Shown: piece after piece, positions 51,257 to 60,911 of the stretch
Layout: each line of letters begins with the position of its first letter
How positions within the stretch are numbered: the first letter of the stretch is position 1
Source: Agrobacterium tumefaciens
Lineage (GTDB): Bacteria; Pseudomonadota; Alphaproteobacteria; Rhizobiales; Rhizobiaceae
Direction of reading: 5' to 3'
Assembly: GCF_017726655.1 (NCBI RefSeq)
Contig: NZ_CP072308.1
Location: 2,554,001-2,618,000, forward strand
DNA length: 64,000 bases
The notes under the pieces: model-generated
What the model saw: the letters and a program-made list of their open reading frames with translations, nothing else
The model's database searches: none
What the model was told of the DNA's origin: nothing
Position numbers and translations under genes: made by a program

Positions 51257-52297
51257 TCACAGCGCCGCAAGTGAAAGGCTGGTTTTTCCGCTGCCCTGGG
51301 CGAATTCCGCCGTTCCCTCGTGCTGCAGCCGCAGGCGGTCGCCGGCATTGAGGGCGAGGATGGATATTGCCGACTGCTGTGTGCCGACGGCGGATGCGTT
51401 GCCGGCGACGCTGAAGCCCGTGGCCAAGCCATTGCTGAGAAGTGTGACCCGGTGGCCGGAAGATGCTGCCACGGCAAGCGTGAGGGCAACGAGATAAAGC
51501 CCCTTTGCCGGGATGAGCAGTTCGCGCCCGCCCGTCTCCACCGCGTCACCCAGGGCAAAGCCACCCTCGGAGATAGTCAGCAGGGAGAAGCCCGCCGTCG
51601 ATCCACTGGCGGGTTTCGTCGTGCCGGCCGGCAGCCCTGCCACGGCAAGCGCGCGGTTTGGCAATGACACCCGACCGTCGCCGCTGCACAGCAGCGCCGT
51701 GTACCAGTTCGCGCCATCGGGGCTTGTCTTGATCGAAAAGCCGTCATGGCCGGCAAGCCCCATTTCTGCCCGGCCGCTCCAGCCGGTCTGGAACAGGAGA
51801 GAGGCCGTATCGGTTTTGGCCGCCTTGTTGATGGTCATGCGGTGGCTGCCATCCTGCTCCGCATGGCTGAAGAGGCTGGCGGGTGAGGAGAGCGTCAGGC
51901 GGTTGGTCGTGTTCGGCTCCGTGCCGATGCCAAGCCGGTCCATCCGGCCTGCGGCGGGCAGAGGAAGGTCGCGCCAGTTCTTGTCCTGAAGCACGCGATA
52001 TTTGCCATCGCTCGCAAACCACGCCGTCCAGCCCGGTTGTGGGGTTATGAACAGCCATGCGCCATCCTGCCGGATTGCGAGTTTTCTCGCCTTGCCCGCG
52101 AGGTCGCCCGTGGCATTCGAGGCAAGGAGGAAGCAGTCACCCTCGGCGGGGTTTTCGGGAAGGGTCGAAAGGACGGCCTTCACGACCAGTTGCACGACGG
52201 CGTCCAGCTTTTGCAGCGCCTCGTTGTGGGTGACGTGTTTCTGTGCCTGCGAGGGGAGGATGTAGGGAAGGGAAAGTCTCGTCGTCTGTTCCGTCAT
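51257..52297 (-). CDS. DUF2793 protein with C1q-like C-terminal end
   Basis: A 346-residue protein. The N-terminal about 120 residues are DUF2793 (LPYILPSQAQKHVTHNEALQ, WTAWFASDGKYRVLQD). DUF2793 is found on phage and gene-transfer-agent tail proteins. A beta-rich middle follows. The last about 115 residues have a C1q/TNF-like pattern (IPAKGLYLVALTLAV, RVTLLSNG, DRLRLQHEGTAEFAQG). It probably forms a trimeric surface or tail-fibre-like structure. No other phage genes lie nearby. Between sciP and cysQ. Confidence 0.83.
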   Translation of the reverse strand: MTEQTTRLSLPYILPSQAQKHVTHNEALQKLDAVVQLVVKAVLSTLPENPAEGDCFLLASNATGDLAGKARKLAIRQDGAWLFITPQPGWTAWFASDGKYRVLQDKNWRDLPLPAAGRMDRLGIGTEPNTTNRLTLSSPASLFSHAEQDGSHRMTINKAAKTDTASLLFQTGWSGRAEMGLAGHDGFSIKTSPDGANWYTALLCSGDGRVSLPNRALAVAGLPAGTTKPASGSTAGFSLLTISEGGFALGDAVETGGRELLIPAKGLYLVALTLAVAASSGHRVTLLSNGLATGFSVAGNASAVGTQQSAISILALNAGDRLRLQHEGTAEFAQGSGKTSLSLAAL

Positions 52298-52461
52298 GGC
52301 GTCGGCTCCGCGTTCGTGGTGTCGCGGGTATTGTGACGTGGTGGCGCGGGGCGGGGATGAAAATATTTTTGTCGGGTTGGTGTGTGCCGCTTACCCCCCT
52401 CGGCCCTGCCGCGCAGAGAGGATGAGCGGCATACGCCAACCAAACTTGCCGGTAGCGGGAA

Positions 52462-53295
52462 TTACCCCGCGTGTCCCACCGCCGCCATCGCACCTTCGGC
52501 AATGAAATCCGGATTGGCGAGCGCGTCCTCGCCGTCGCCCCGGACCTTGTAGGTCAGCAGGTGCCCGTCGCAATCCAGCGTGCGGCCACCAGCGGCGCGC
52601 AGCACGGCGTCGCCTGCGGCCGTGTCCCACATCATGGTGCGGCTGAAGCGGGGGTAGATATCGGCGGCGCCCTCGGCGAGCATGCAGAATTTCAGCGACG
52701 AGCCGACCGAAATGCAGTCCTTCAGGCCGTGCTCTGCGACAAAGGCCTCCGTCTTTGCGGTGCAATGCGAGCGGCTGATCAGCGCCACAGGCGACGCGCC
52801 GCGTTGGCGGGCCCGGATCGTCTCGCGCGCGAGGATCGCGCCCTCGCTGGAAATGGTGAGCTTTTCGGCAGCCTCGTCCATGCCGGTCCATGCCTGCCCA
52901 CGGCAGGGTGCATAAACGACACCGGCCACCGGAGCGCCATTTCGGATGAGCGCGATGTTGACGGTGAAGTCGTCCTTGCCGGATATGAACTCCTTCGTGC
53001 CGTCCAGCGGATCGACAAGGAAAAACTCCACGCCGGTCTCCGGCAGGATACCGCTTGAGACGGCCTCTTCGGCCACCACGGGGATCTGCGGAAAATGGAG
53101 GGCGAGGGCTTCCAGGATGATGGTCTCGGCGCGCTGGTCCGCCTCGGTGACGGGAGAGCAGTCGTCCTTGTAGGAAACATGCGGCCCGGCGCGGTGCACC
53201 GCCATGATCGCCTGGCCCGCGTCCAGCGCCGCTGTCGTCAATATGTCGATCATCTCTGCCGTCACCATCCCACCTGGGGATTTCATCTTCTCCAT
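52462..53295 (-). CDS. cysQ: 3'(2'),5'-bisphosphate nucleotidase CysQ
   Basis: A 277-residue Mg-dependent inositol-phosphatase-fold enzyme that recycles PAP/PAPS in sulfate assimilation. Metal-site motifs: VVAEEA, LVDPLDGTKEFISG, and TMMWDTAAGDAVLRAAGG. The first ATG (53295) is kept; a start at Met10 (53268) is possible. No sulfur genes are adjacent. Confidence 0.92.
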   Translation of the reverse strand: MEKMKSPGGMVTAEMIDILTTAALDAGQAIMAVHRAGPHVSYKDDCSPVTEADQRAETIILEALALHFPQIPVVAEEAVSSGILPETGVEFFLVDPLDGTKEFISGKDDFTVNIALIRNGAPVAGVVYAPCRGQAWTGMDEAAEKLTISSEGAILARETIRARQRGASPVALISRSHCTAKTEAFVAEHGLKDCISVGSSLKFCMLAEGAADIYPRFSRTMMWDTAAGDAVLRAAGGRTLDCDGHLLTYKVRGDGEDALANPDFIAEGAMAAVGHAG

Positions 53296-53583
53296 CTTCG
53301 CTACTCTTTTGTGTGCGACGCGTCAAATGACGGTCCGAACAAAGCTTATATAGGGAGAATAAAGCCATTTTTTCAGCAAACCCTGCTGAAATCCTAGCAT
53401 TGTTGTCAGCGAAAAGGGCAGCTTGTGTGGAAATTCCAAATTTTGTGCAGGATCGCCCAATTTTGACTTCACATTTTTAGCGAACACGATATGCATTTCG
53501 ACGGTGGGGATCTGTCTGACAGGGCACCCTATAACGAACATAACGAGGCGTGGTCCATTCGAGGCCGTGCCCGGGGGAAAAAC

Positions 53584-54486
53584 ATGGAGTATTTTATCCA
53601 GCAGCTCATAAACGGGCTGACTCTTGGATCGATCTACGGCCTTATCGCAATTGGCTATACGATGGTCTACGGCATCATCGGCATGATTAACTTCGCCCAT
53701 GGCGACATCTTCATGCTCGGCGGTTTTGCCGCGCTGATCGTTTTTTTGATCGTGACAACCTTTGTCGCCGGCATTCCGGTGGCGCTTCTTCTGCTTTTGA
53801 TGATGGTCGTCGCCATGCTGATGACCGGCCTGTGGAACTGGGTTATCGAGCGCGTTGCCTATCGTCCGCTCAGAGGCTCGTTCCGCCTCGCGCCGCTGAT
53901 CACGGCGATCGGCATGTCGATTGCGCTGTCCAACTTCATTCAGGTCACGCAGGGCCCGCGCAACAAGCCGATCCCCTCCATGGTGACGGACAGCTACCAT
54001 TTCGGCGCCATAACCGTGTCGCTGAAGCAGTTGATCATCATGGTCGTCACCTCGGTGCTGCTTTTTGCCTTCTGGTATATCGTCAACAAGACGCCGCTTG
54101 GCCGCGCCCAGCGCGCCACCGAACAGGATCGCAAGATGGCGGCCCTGTTGGGTGTGGATGTCGACAAGACGATTTCCATCACCTTCATCATGGGTGCGGC
54201 GCTCGCTTCCGTCGCCGGCACGATGTATCTGATGTATTACGGCGTTGCCTCGTTCAACGATGGCTTCATTCCGGGCGTCAAGGCCTTCACCGCGGCCGTT
54301 CTCGGCGGTATCGGCTCGCTGCCGGGCGCCGTTCTCGGTGGTCTGCTGATCGGCCTCATCGAGTCGCTCTGGTCTGCCTATTTCTCCATTGCCTATAAGG
54401 ACGTTGCGGCGTTCGGCATTCTGGCATTCGTGCTGATCTTCAAGCCGACCGGTATTCTCGGTCGTCCGGAAGTCGAGAAGGTTTGA
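53584..54486 (+). CDS. livH: Branched-chain amino-acid ABC transporter, permease LivH
   Basis: A 300-residue permease with about eight helices. The start [20 protein letters not shown] and the region [20 protein letters not shown] are typical; the end with [20 protein letters not shown] is the ATPase-contact side. The ATG at 53584 follows a GGGGGA site. livM begins 4 bp after its stop. First gene of livHMGF-J, with a 288-bp promoter gap upstream. Confidence 0.95.
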   Translation: MEYFIQQLINGLTLGSIYGLIAIGYTMVYGIIGMINFAHGDIFMLGGFAALIVFLIVTTFVAGIPVALLLLLMMVVAMLMTGLWNWVIERVAYRPLRGSFRLAPLITAIGMSIALSNFIQVTQGPRNKPIPSMVTDSYHFGAITVSLKQLIIMVVTSVLLFAFWYIVNKTPLGRAQRATEQDRKMAALLGVDVDKTISITFIMGAALASVAGTMYLMYYGVASFNDGFIPGVKAFTAAVLGGIGSLPGAVLGGLLIGLIESLWSAYFSIAYKDVAAFGILAFVLIFKPTGILGRPEVEKV

Positions 54487-54490
54487 TATC

Positions 54491-55888
54491 ATGGCCAATA
54501 TCGCTTCCGAAAATAACGCTTCCGGCCAGAGCCTGATGGCGACAGCCGTCAAGGAAGGCATCATTGCGGGCGTCGTCTCGCTTGGCATGTTCATTCTGTA
54601 TGTCGGCATCGTCACCTATCAGGACATCAACAACCAGCTGATCTGGGGAACGCGCTGGGGTCTTCTGTCGATCTTCGTCGCCGTTGCCGCCATCGGCCGT
54701 TTCCTCATGGTCGGTTTCATCAAGCCGTCCATCGATCGTCGCAAGCTGGCCAAGGCCAAGAGCGGCGTGCTGGAAATATCCGAAGAGAAGGGCTTCTTCC
54801 ACAAGCACTTCCTCAAGATCGCGCTTGTGCTGCTGCTTCTCTACCCTGTTATCGCCGTGCAGCTTTTCGGTTTTCAGGGTTCGCTGAAGTTCGTCGACAA
54901 TTTCGGCATCCAGATCCTCATTTATGTGATGCTGGCCTGGGGCTTGAACATCGTCGTCGGTCTCGCCGGCCTTCTCGACCTGGGTTACGTGGCTTTCTAT
55001 GCCGTCGGCGCCTATTCCTATGCGCTGCTGTCGAGCCATCTCGGCCTGTCCTTCTGGGTGCTTCTGCCGGTTGCCGGCATTCTGGCGGCCTTCTGGGGCA
55101 TCATCCTCGGTTTTCCGGTGCTGCGCCTGCGCGGTGACTATCTGGCGATCGTGACGCTTGCCTTCGGCGAAATCATCCGCCTCGTGCTGCTCAACTGGAC
55201 GGATGTCACCAAGGGCACGTTCGGTATTTCCGGTATCGCCAAGGCCTCGATCTTCGGCATCTGGTCCTTCGATGTCGGCGCCCCGAACAACTTCGCCAAG
55301 GCCTTCGGCCTTTCGATGTCCTCGGCCTATTACAAGATCTTCCTGTTTTACGTGATCCTGCTGCTCTGCATGCTGACGGCCTATGTCACCATCAAGCTGC
55401 GCCGCATGCCGATCGGGCGTGCCTGGGAAGCGCTGCGTGAGGATGAGATCGCCTGCCGCTCGCTCGGCATCGATACCGTCATCACCAAGCTCACCGCCTT
55501 TGCGACGGGCGCGATGTTCGGCGGCTTTGCCGGTTCGTTCTTCGCCGCGCGTCAGGGTTTCGTGTCGCCGGAAAGCTTCGTCTTCCTGGAATCGGCCGTT
55601 ATTCTCGCGATCGTCGTTCTCGGCGGCATGGGTTCGCTGACGGGTATCGCGATTGCGGCGCTCGTCATGGTCGGCGGCACGGAACTGCTGCGTGAAATGG
55701 AGTTCCTGAAGCATGTCTTCGGACCGGATTTCACACCGGAACTCTATCGCATGCTGCTCTTCGGACTTGCCATGGTCATCGTCATGCTGTTCAAGCCGCG
55801 CGGCTTCGTCGGATCGCGTGAACCGACTGCCTTCCTCAAGGAGCGAAAGGCCGTCTCCGGCAGCTTTACCAAGGAAGGTCACGGTTGA
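54491..55888 (+). CDS. livM: Branched-chain amino-acid ABC transporter, permease LivM
   Basis: A 465-residue permease, longer than E. coli LivM owing to an N-terminal extension of about 110 residues with extra helices. The core has [20 protein letters not shown] and [17 protein letters not shown]. The loop [20 protein letters not shown] and the end [19 protein letters not shown] follow. The last A of its TGA is also the first base of the livG ATG. Confidence 0.95.
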   Translation: MANIASENNASGQSLMATAVKEGIIAGVVSLGMFILYVGIVTYQDINNQLIWGTRWGLLSIFVAVAAIGRFLMVGFIKPSIDRRKLAKAKSGVLEISEEKGFFHKHFLKIALVLLLLYPVIAVQLFGFQGSLKFVDNFGIQILIYVMLAWGLNIVVGLAGLLDLGYVAFYAVGAYSYALLSSHLGLSFWVLLPVAGILAAFWGIILGFPVLRLRGDYLAIVTLAFGEIIRLVLLNWTDVTKGTFGISGIAKASIFGIWSFDVGAPNNFAKAFGLSMSSAYYKIFLFYVILLLCMLTAYVTIKLRRMPIGRAWEALREDEIACRSLGIDTVITKLTAFATGAMFGGFAGSFFAARQGFVSPESFVFLESAVILAIVVLGGMGSLTGIAIAALVMVGGTELLREMEFLKHVFGPDFTPELYRMLLFGLAMVIVMLFKPRGFVGSREPTAFLKERKAVSGSFTKEGHG

Positions 55889-56766
55889 TGGCCTCCGGAA
55901 CGACAACAATGGCACCCAATGTAACTGGCGATACGATCCTCAAGGTCGAGCATCTCTCCATGAAGTTCGGTGGTCTGATGGCCATCAACGACTTCTCCTT
56001 CGAGGCACGGCGTGGCGAGATCACGGCGCTGATCGGCCCCAACGGTGCGGGAAAGACCACGGTCTTCAACTGCATCACCGGCTTTTACAAGCCGACGATG
56101 GGCATGATCACCATGCGCAGGCAAGATGGCGAGACGCATCTTCTGGAGCGTCTGGCGGATTTCGAAATTACCAAAAAGGCGAAGGTGGCCCGCACCTTCC
56201 AGAACATCCGGCTGTTTTCGGGTCTTACCGTTCTGGAAAACCTGCTGGTGGCGCAGCACAATGCGCTGATGAAAGCCTCGGGCTATACGATCCTCGGCCT
56301 TCTCGGCCTGCCCGCCTACAAGCGGGCGGTCGCAAGTTCGATCGAGAAAGCCAAGTATTGGCTGGACAAGGCAGATCTGACCGATCGTGCCGACGACCCT
56401 GCCGGCGATCTGCCTTACGGCGCCCAGCGTCGTCTGGAAATCGCCCGCGCCATGTGCACGGGGCCGGAACTCCTGTGCCTCGACGAGCCCGCCGCCGGCC
56501 TCAACCCGAAGGAGTCGCTGGCGCTCAACACGCTTCTGCGCGGTATCCGGGATGAGGGGACGTCGCTTCTGCTCATCGAACACGACATGTCGGTGGTCAT
56601 GGAAATCTCCGACCATGTGGTGGTTCTCGAATATGGCCAGAAGATTTCCGACGGCACGCCGGACCATGTGAAGAACGACCCGAAGGTCATCGCCGCCTAT
56701 CTGGGTGTCGAAGATGATGAAGTGGAAGACGTGATTGCGGAAGAACTCGACGGAGGAGCGGCCTGA
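55888..56766 (+). CDS. livG: Branched-chain amino-acid ABC transporter, ATPase LivG
   Basis: A 292-residue ATPase. Walker A GPNGAGKT, Q-loop ARTFQNIRLF, signature LPYGAQRRLEIARAM, Walker B ELLCLDEPAAGLNP, H-loop LLIEHDMSVVME. The C-terminal helices that mark the LivG branch follow. The start ATG overlaps the livM stop (TGATG); a TTG at 55885 is not needed. Confidence 0.96.
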   Translation: MASGTTTMAPNVTGDTILKVEHLSMKFGGLMAINDFSFEARRGEITALIGPNGAGKTTVFNCITGFYKPTMGMITMRRQDGETHLLERLADFEITKKAKVARTFQNIRLFSGLTVLENLLVAQHNALMKASGYTILGLLGLPAYKRAVASSIEKAKYWLDKADLTDRADDPAGDLPYGAQRRLEIARAMCTGPELLCLDEPAAGLNPKESLALNTLLRGIRDEGTSLLLIEHDMSVVMEISDHVVVLEYGQKISDGTPDHVKNDPKVIAAYLGVEDDEVEDVIAEELDGGAA

Positions 56767-57494
56767 TGTCCGGTGAACCGCTTCTGAAAGTCCAGGGTGT
56801 CGAAACCTATTACGGCAATATCCGTGCGCTCGCGGGTGTGGATGTCGAGGTCAAGAAAGGTGAGATCGTCAGCCTGATCGGTGCCAACGGCGCCGGCAAA
56901 TCGACGCTGATGATGACCATCTGCGGCAGTCCGCAGGCGCGGGCCGGCCAGGTGATCTTCGACGGTGAAGACATCACCCAGCTGCCGACCCATCTCATCG
57001 CGCGCAAGCGCATTGCCCAGTCACCGGAAGGCCGGCGGATTTTCCCGCGCATGACCGTGCTGGAAAACCTGCAGATGGGCGCCAATCTCGATAACCTGAA
57101 ATATTTCAAGGAAGACGTCGAGAAGATCTTCGAGATGTTTCCGCGCCTTAAGGAGCGCCAGAGCCAGCGCGGCGGCACGCTTTCGGGTGGTGAGCAGCAG
57201 ATGCTGTCCATCGGCCGTGCGCTGATGTCGCGTCCGAAGCTCCTGCTTCTCGACGAGCCATCGCTCGGTCTTGCGCCCTTGATCGTCAAGGGGATCTTTG
57301 AGGCGATCAAGAAGCTGAACCAGGAAGAGGGCTTGACCGTCTTCCTCGTGGAGCAGAACGCCTTTGCGGCGCTGAAGCTTTCCGACCGCGCCTATGTGAT
57401 GGTGAACGGCAAGGTGACGATGAGCGGAACGGGCAAGGAATTGCTCGCCGACCCGCAGGTTCGCGCAGCCTATCTCGAAGGCGGGCGGCACTGA
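56766..57494 (+). CDS. livF: Branched-chain amino-acid ABC transporter, ATPase LivF
   Basis: A 242-residue ATPase. Walker A GANGAGKS, signature LSGGEQQMLSIGRALM, Walker B LLLLDEPSLGLAP, H-loop FLVEQNAFAALKL. The ATG is coupled to the livG stop by a 1-bp overlap. Together with LivG it drives LivHM. Confidence 0.96.
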   Translation: MSGEPLLKVQGVETYYGNIRALAGVDVEVKKGEIVSLIGANGAGKSTLMMTICGSPQARAGQVIFDGEDITQLPTHLIARKRIAQSPEGRRIFPRMTVLENLQMGANLDNLKYFKEDVEKIFEMFPRLKERQSQRGGTLSGGEQQMLSIGRALMSRPKLLLLDEPSLGLAPLIVKGIFEAIKKLNQEEGLTVFLVEQNAFAALKLSDRAYVMVNGKVTMSGTGKELLADPQVRAAYLEGGRH

Positions 57495-57661
57495 AAGATT
57501 TTACTTGCGCCAGACGTTTTGCGGCGCAAGATTACGAACAGCGACCCGCCGCAGCCTTGGCGCCAGGCGGCGGGTGGCAAACAATAAAAGCCGGCCGGCA
57601 AACGGCGGGATGACAAACAAGGCGGGGCGAGGGTGTTACACCCGGCCTGATGGGGAAAGAA

Positions 57662-58015
57662 ATGCAGGGCCTATTTTTCGAAACGGATAACGGCGTGCGC
57701 TATGTCTTGCGCGCATTGGTTGTTCTCTTGGGTTTCTGGACGGCATGGCGCACGGGCAAATCCGTCGCCGATGGCTGGGGCGAATATCCGCGTGTGGTCA
57801 TCTACACGCTGGCTCTGGGGTTGGTGATGCGCTTCCTGCATTTCGCCCTGTTCAATGGGCCGTTCATCAACGGCTTCTATTACGTGCTTGACGTCGTTCT
57901 ACTTCTGGTCTTTTCCAGCATCGGTTTCCGCATGCGCCGGACAAGCCAGATGGTCAATAACTATTATTGGCTCTACGATCGGACGTCGTCATTTTCCTAT
58001 AAAAAGAAGAATTGA
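57662..58015 (+). CDS. DUF6867-type small membrane protein inside the liv locus
   Basis: A 117-residue protein with three membrane helices (VLRALVVLLGFWTAWRTGKS, VVIYTLALGLVMRFLHFALF, FYYVLDVVLLLVFSSIGFRM) and a basic, Tyr-rich C-terminus (NNYYWLYDRTSS). It sits between livF and livJ on the same strand. I recognise this arrangement from rhizobia, but no function is known. An accessory of the transporter is possible. The ATG at 57662 follows GGGGAAAG; an earlier ATG at 57650 is the alternative. Confidence 0.82.
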   Translation: MQGLFFETDNGVRYVLRALVVLLGFWTAWRTGKSVADGWGEYPRVVIYTLALGLVMRFLHFALFNGPFINGFYYVLDVVLLLVFSSIGFRMRRTSQMVNNYYWLYDRTSSFSYKKKN

Positions 58016-58135
58016 CAGCCGGGTTCTTCCGGCGTCACTAATACTCGTCAGAGTGGAACGGTTTCCTGTTCAGTGAAGGTGGGTACTGAACGGGTCTTTG
58101 CAATCAACCCCATCCAAGGAACTGGGAGTAAAGTA

Positions 58136-59254
58136 ATGAAGAAGTCTCTTCTTTCCGCTGTTGCGCTGACCGCCATGGTCGCGTTCAGCGGTTCGGCCTT
58201 CGCCGATGTTGTGATCGCCGTCGGCGGCCCGCTGACTGGACCGAACGCTGCTTTCGGCGCTCAGCTTCAGAAGGGTGCCGAGCAGGCTGCAAAAGACATC
58301 AATGCCGCTGGCGGCATCAATGGCGAGCAGATCAAGATCGTGCTGGGCGACGACGTATCCGACCCCAAGCAGGGTATTTCGGTTGCCAATAAATTCGTTG
58401 CCGACGGCGTGAAGTTCGTTATCGGTCACTTCAACTCCGGCGTTTCCATTCCGGCGTCTGAAGTTTATGCCGAAAACGGCATTCTCGAAATCACGCCTGC
58501 TGCAACCAACCCTGTTTTCACCGAACGCGGCCTGTGGAACACCTTCCGCACCTGCGGCCGTGACGACCAGCAGGGCGGCATTGCCGGCAAGTATCTGGCC
58601 GACCACTTCAAGGACGCCAAGATCGCCATCATCCACGACAAGACCCCCTATGGTCAGGGCCTTGCCGACGAAACCAAGAAGGCTGCAAATGCCGCTGGCG
58701 TCACCGAAGCCATGTATGAAGGCGTCAACGTCGGCGACAAGGACTTCTCGGCGCTGATCTCCAAGATGAAGGAAGCCGGCGTTTCCATCATCTACTGGGG
58801 CGGTCTGCACACAGAAGCCGGTCTGATCATCCGTCAGGCGGCTGACCAGGGCCTTAAGGCAAAGCTGATCTCGGGTGACGGTATCGTCTCCAACGAACTC
58901 GCTTCCATCGCCGGCGACGCTGTCGAAGGCACGCTGAATACCTTCGGCCCTGATCCGACGCTGCGCCCGGAAAACAAGGAACTTGTCGAGAAGTTCAAGG
59001 CTGCCGGCTTCAACCCGGAAGCCTACACGCTCTACTCCTACGCAGCTATGCAGACGATTGCAGAAGCCGCAAAGGCCGCCGGTTCCGTGGAGCCTGAAAA
59101 GGTTGCCGAAGCGCTGAAGAAGGGCACGTTCCCGACAGCACTTGGCGATATTTCCTTCGACGAAAAGGGCGACCCAAAGCTTCCGGGCTACGTCATGTAC
59201 GAATGGAAGAAGGGTCCGGACGGCAAGTTCACCTACATCCAGCAGGGCAGCTAA
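58136..59254 (+). CDS. livJ: Branched-chain amino-acid periplasmic binding protein LivJ/BraC
   Basis: A 372-residue secreted protein. The signal is [22 protein letters not shown]. The mature N-terminus [20 protein letters not shown] and the blocks [20 protein letters not shown] and [17 protein letters not shown] are typical of Leu/Ile/Val-binding proteins. GGGAG precedes the ATG. A terminator follows. It delivers amino acids to LivHMGF. Confidence 0.95.
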   Translation: MKKSLLSAVALTAMVAFSGSAFADVVIAVGGPLTGPNAAFGAQLQKGAEQAAKDINAAGGINGEQIKIVLGDDVSDPKQGISVANKFVADGVKFVIGHFNSGVSIPASEVYAENGILEITPAATNPVFTERGLWNTFRTCGRDDQQGGIAGKYLADHFKDAKIAIIHDKTPYGQGLADETKKAANAAGVTEAMYEGVNVGDKDFSALISKMKEAGVSIIYWGGLHTEAGLIIRQAADQGLKAKLISGDGIVSNELASIAGDAVEGTLNTFGPDPTLRPENKELVEKFKAAGFNPEAYTLYSYAAMQTIAEAAKAAGSVEPEKVAEALKKGTFPTALGDISFDEKGDPKLPGYVMYEWKKGPDGKFTYIQQGS

Positions 59255-59278
59255 GCCTCTCTGTGACACCCAATCGAA

Positions 59279-59306
59279 GCCCGGCAGCAATGCCGGGCTT
59301 TTCTTT
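59279..59306 (+). terminator. Rho-independent terminator of the liv locus
   Basis: GCCCGGCA/TGCCGGGC stem with a GCAA tetraloop, then TTTTCTTTT, about 25 bp past the livJ stop. Confidence 0.92.
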
Positions 59307-59380
59307 TGGGCGACGGCGGCCACACTGGAGACATGAAGGCAGGAGACAAAGCCTCCCGCAAACCGCAATGAGGGGTGGCA

Positions 59381-60097
59381 ATGACGACGAAACGGATCGT
59401 GTCTCTACTTCTTGGTCTTGCCATGCTGGCGGCGGTGCTCGGCGGTGGGCATCTCTTCAGCAAATCCCGGACGACGCAATTGTTCGGCGAAATCATTGCA
59501 AGGGTCGAGACGCCGAAGCCGGTGGTGGCCCTGACATTCGATGACGGGCCCTCGGTGCGCTTCACGCCTGAGGTCCTGACGATCCTGAGGGAACGCGGCG
59601 TGAAAGCGACCTTTTTCCTGACGGGCAAGGAAACCGAGGAAAATCTGCCGCAGGCTCGGATGATCGTCAGTGACGGCCATCAGATTGGAAACCACAGCTA
59701 TACGCATTCCAACATGGCCTTGATGGGACCGGCGCGGGTAGGAGACGAGATCGAGCGCACGGATGCCGCCATTCGGGCCGCGGACTACGAGGGCGAGATC
59801 ATGTTCCGCCCGCCCTATGGCAAGAAGTTGTTCGCCTTGCCGTTGTATCTTTCCCGGCATGAGCGGAAAACAATCATGTGGGATGTCGAGCCGGAATCCT
59901 ATCCAGATATAGCCGAGGATGCAGCCACACTGGCGAAGCACGTCATCGAGCACACGAAAAACGGCTCGATCATCATCATGCATGTCATGTATCGCAGCCG
60001 CGAGGCCTCACGGCAGGCCTTGCCGCTGATCATCGATGGATTACGTCAACGCGGGTTCGAGTTTGTGACCGTGTCGCAACTGGTGGAAAATCGCTAA
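59381..60097 (+). CDS. Polysaccharide deacetylase (NodB-homology, carbohydrate esterase 4)
   Basis: A 238-residue secreted or anchored deacetylase. N-terminal helix IVSLLLGLAMLAAVLGGGHL. NodB motifs: TFDDGPS (catalytic and metal Asp), NHSYTHS (metal His residues), RPPYG, and the C-terminal IIIMHVM with the last His. It would remove N- or O-acetyl groups from a surface polysaccharide or peptidoglycan. The ATG at 59381 follows GAGGGG. Unlinked to other surface genes here. Confidence 0.92.
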   Translation: MTTKRIVSLLLGLAMLAAVLGGGHLFSKSRTTQLFGEIIARVETPKPVVALTFDDGPSVRFTPEVLTILRERGVKATFFLTGKETEENLPQARMIVSDGHQIGNHSYTHSNMALMGPARVGDEIERTDAAIRAADYEGEIMFRPPYGKKLFALPLYLSRHERKTIMWDVEPESYPDIAEDAATLAKHVIEHTKNGSIIIMHVMYRSREASRQALPLIIDGLRQRGFEFVTVSQLVENR

Positions 60098-60108
60098 GAT
60101 CGCTGCGA

Positions 60109-60633
60109 TCAGTCCAGCCGCTCCAAAATGAAGTCGGCACGCTCGTCGACGCCTGTTTTCGGAAGGACGACGGTCTCATAGTCAAGGGCTTGAAAATCCC
60201 TGACGAGACGATCGTATTCGGCCACGGCCGAGGCGAAATCATGCCGACGCTCCGTGTCTGCCTGATAGATTTCCGGCCAGGGCGGGGTAAGGAAGACCAG
60301 CCTGTTATAGCGATGTTCGCGGCGCAGCGTTTCGATGAAGGGGTCACCGCTGACCTCGCGTAACGCCGAGGCGGCGTCAATCAGGCCGCGATCGAAGAAG
60401 ACGGTGCCGTGTTCTGGCGCTTTCTGCCGGTCTTCGAGCGCTACGGCGATGGCCCTGCGTGCAAAGGCTTCGAGGTTTATCCAAGGCAGTGCGGTGCCAC
60501 CGGTGCGGGTTTCTTCGATGACGATACGGCGGCCGGGTTCCTCCATTGTGGCGTAACCGCGCCGGGCAAGTTCTGCAAGAAGCGTGGATTTTCCCCCGCC
60601 GGAGCAACCGGAGAGAATGATGAAACGGTCCAT
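60109..60633 (-). CDS. Small P-loop ATPase (AAA_28 / NadR-like kinase fold)
   Basis: A 174-residue single-domain NTPase. Walker A GCSGGGKST at residues 9-17. TVFFDRGLIDAASALREVSG resembles the Walker B and lid of nicotinamide-riboside-kinase-like AAA_28 proteins. YNRLVFLTPPWPEIYQADTE carries the conserved PPW. Phosphotransfer substrate unknown. The frame upstream of 60633 runs into the repeat and is rejected. Confidence 0.85.
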   Translation of the reverse strand: MDRFIILSGCSGGGKSTLLAELARRGYATMEEPGRRIVIEETRTGGTALPWINLEAFARRAIAVALEDRQKAPEHGTVFFDRGLIDAASALREVSGDPFIETLRREHRYNRLVFLTPPWPEIYQADTERRHDFASAVAEYDRLVRDFQALDYETVVLPKTGVDERADFILERLD

Positions 60634-60701
60634 GGGCGTGCGTTCCTGTGTTGGGTTCAGGGCAGGGGTGGTGATTTTTTTTGGAAGGGGGGCGCCGCGC
60701 G

Positions 60702-60824
60702 TTTCTTCTCCCCGCCGGGGAGAAGGTGGCCCGAAGGGCCGGATGAGGGGGCAAGCTCTCGGTATTATCGCTATCCTCGCCCCCTCATCCCGCTGCCGCG
60801 GACTTCTCCCCGGCGGGAGAAGAA
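60702..60824. repeat. P/Q-arm intergenic palindromic element, copy 4 (P left, Q right)
   Basis: GTTTCTTCTCCCCGCCGGGG, P arm GGTGGCCCGAAGGGCCGG, common GATGAGGGGGCAAG, a spacer, inverted Q arm (TCATCCCGCTGCCGCGGAC), then TTCTCCCCGGCGGGAGAAG. It lies upstream of the small ATPase gene, between two minus-strand genes. Confidence 0.85.
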
Positions 60825-60911
60825 ACAAGGGGTCACCGCTCGTTCAACAAGCAGGATTTGCGTATTCGAGCGGGAATGTGTCGGAAGATATTACCATAAT
60901 ACGGCGAGTCG

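Noticed and set aside
51257..52297. Prophage remnant suggested by DUF2793
   Set aside because: No integrase, capsid, terminase or lysis gene, and no attachment repeats near it; flanked by core genes sciP and cysQ.
53323..54615. A 430-codon minus-strand frame
   Set aside because: Antisense to livH, with no ribosome site or recognisable domain.
54440..55915. A 491-codon minus-strand frame
   Set aside because: Fully antisense to livM. Rich in His, Asp, Glu and Arg as expected of shadows, with no motif.
31349..60824. CRISPR array suspected from recurring palindromic units
   Set aside because: Units are single, tens of kilobases apart or nearly so, lack regular spacers and cas genes. They are intergenic palindromic elements.
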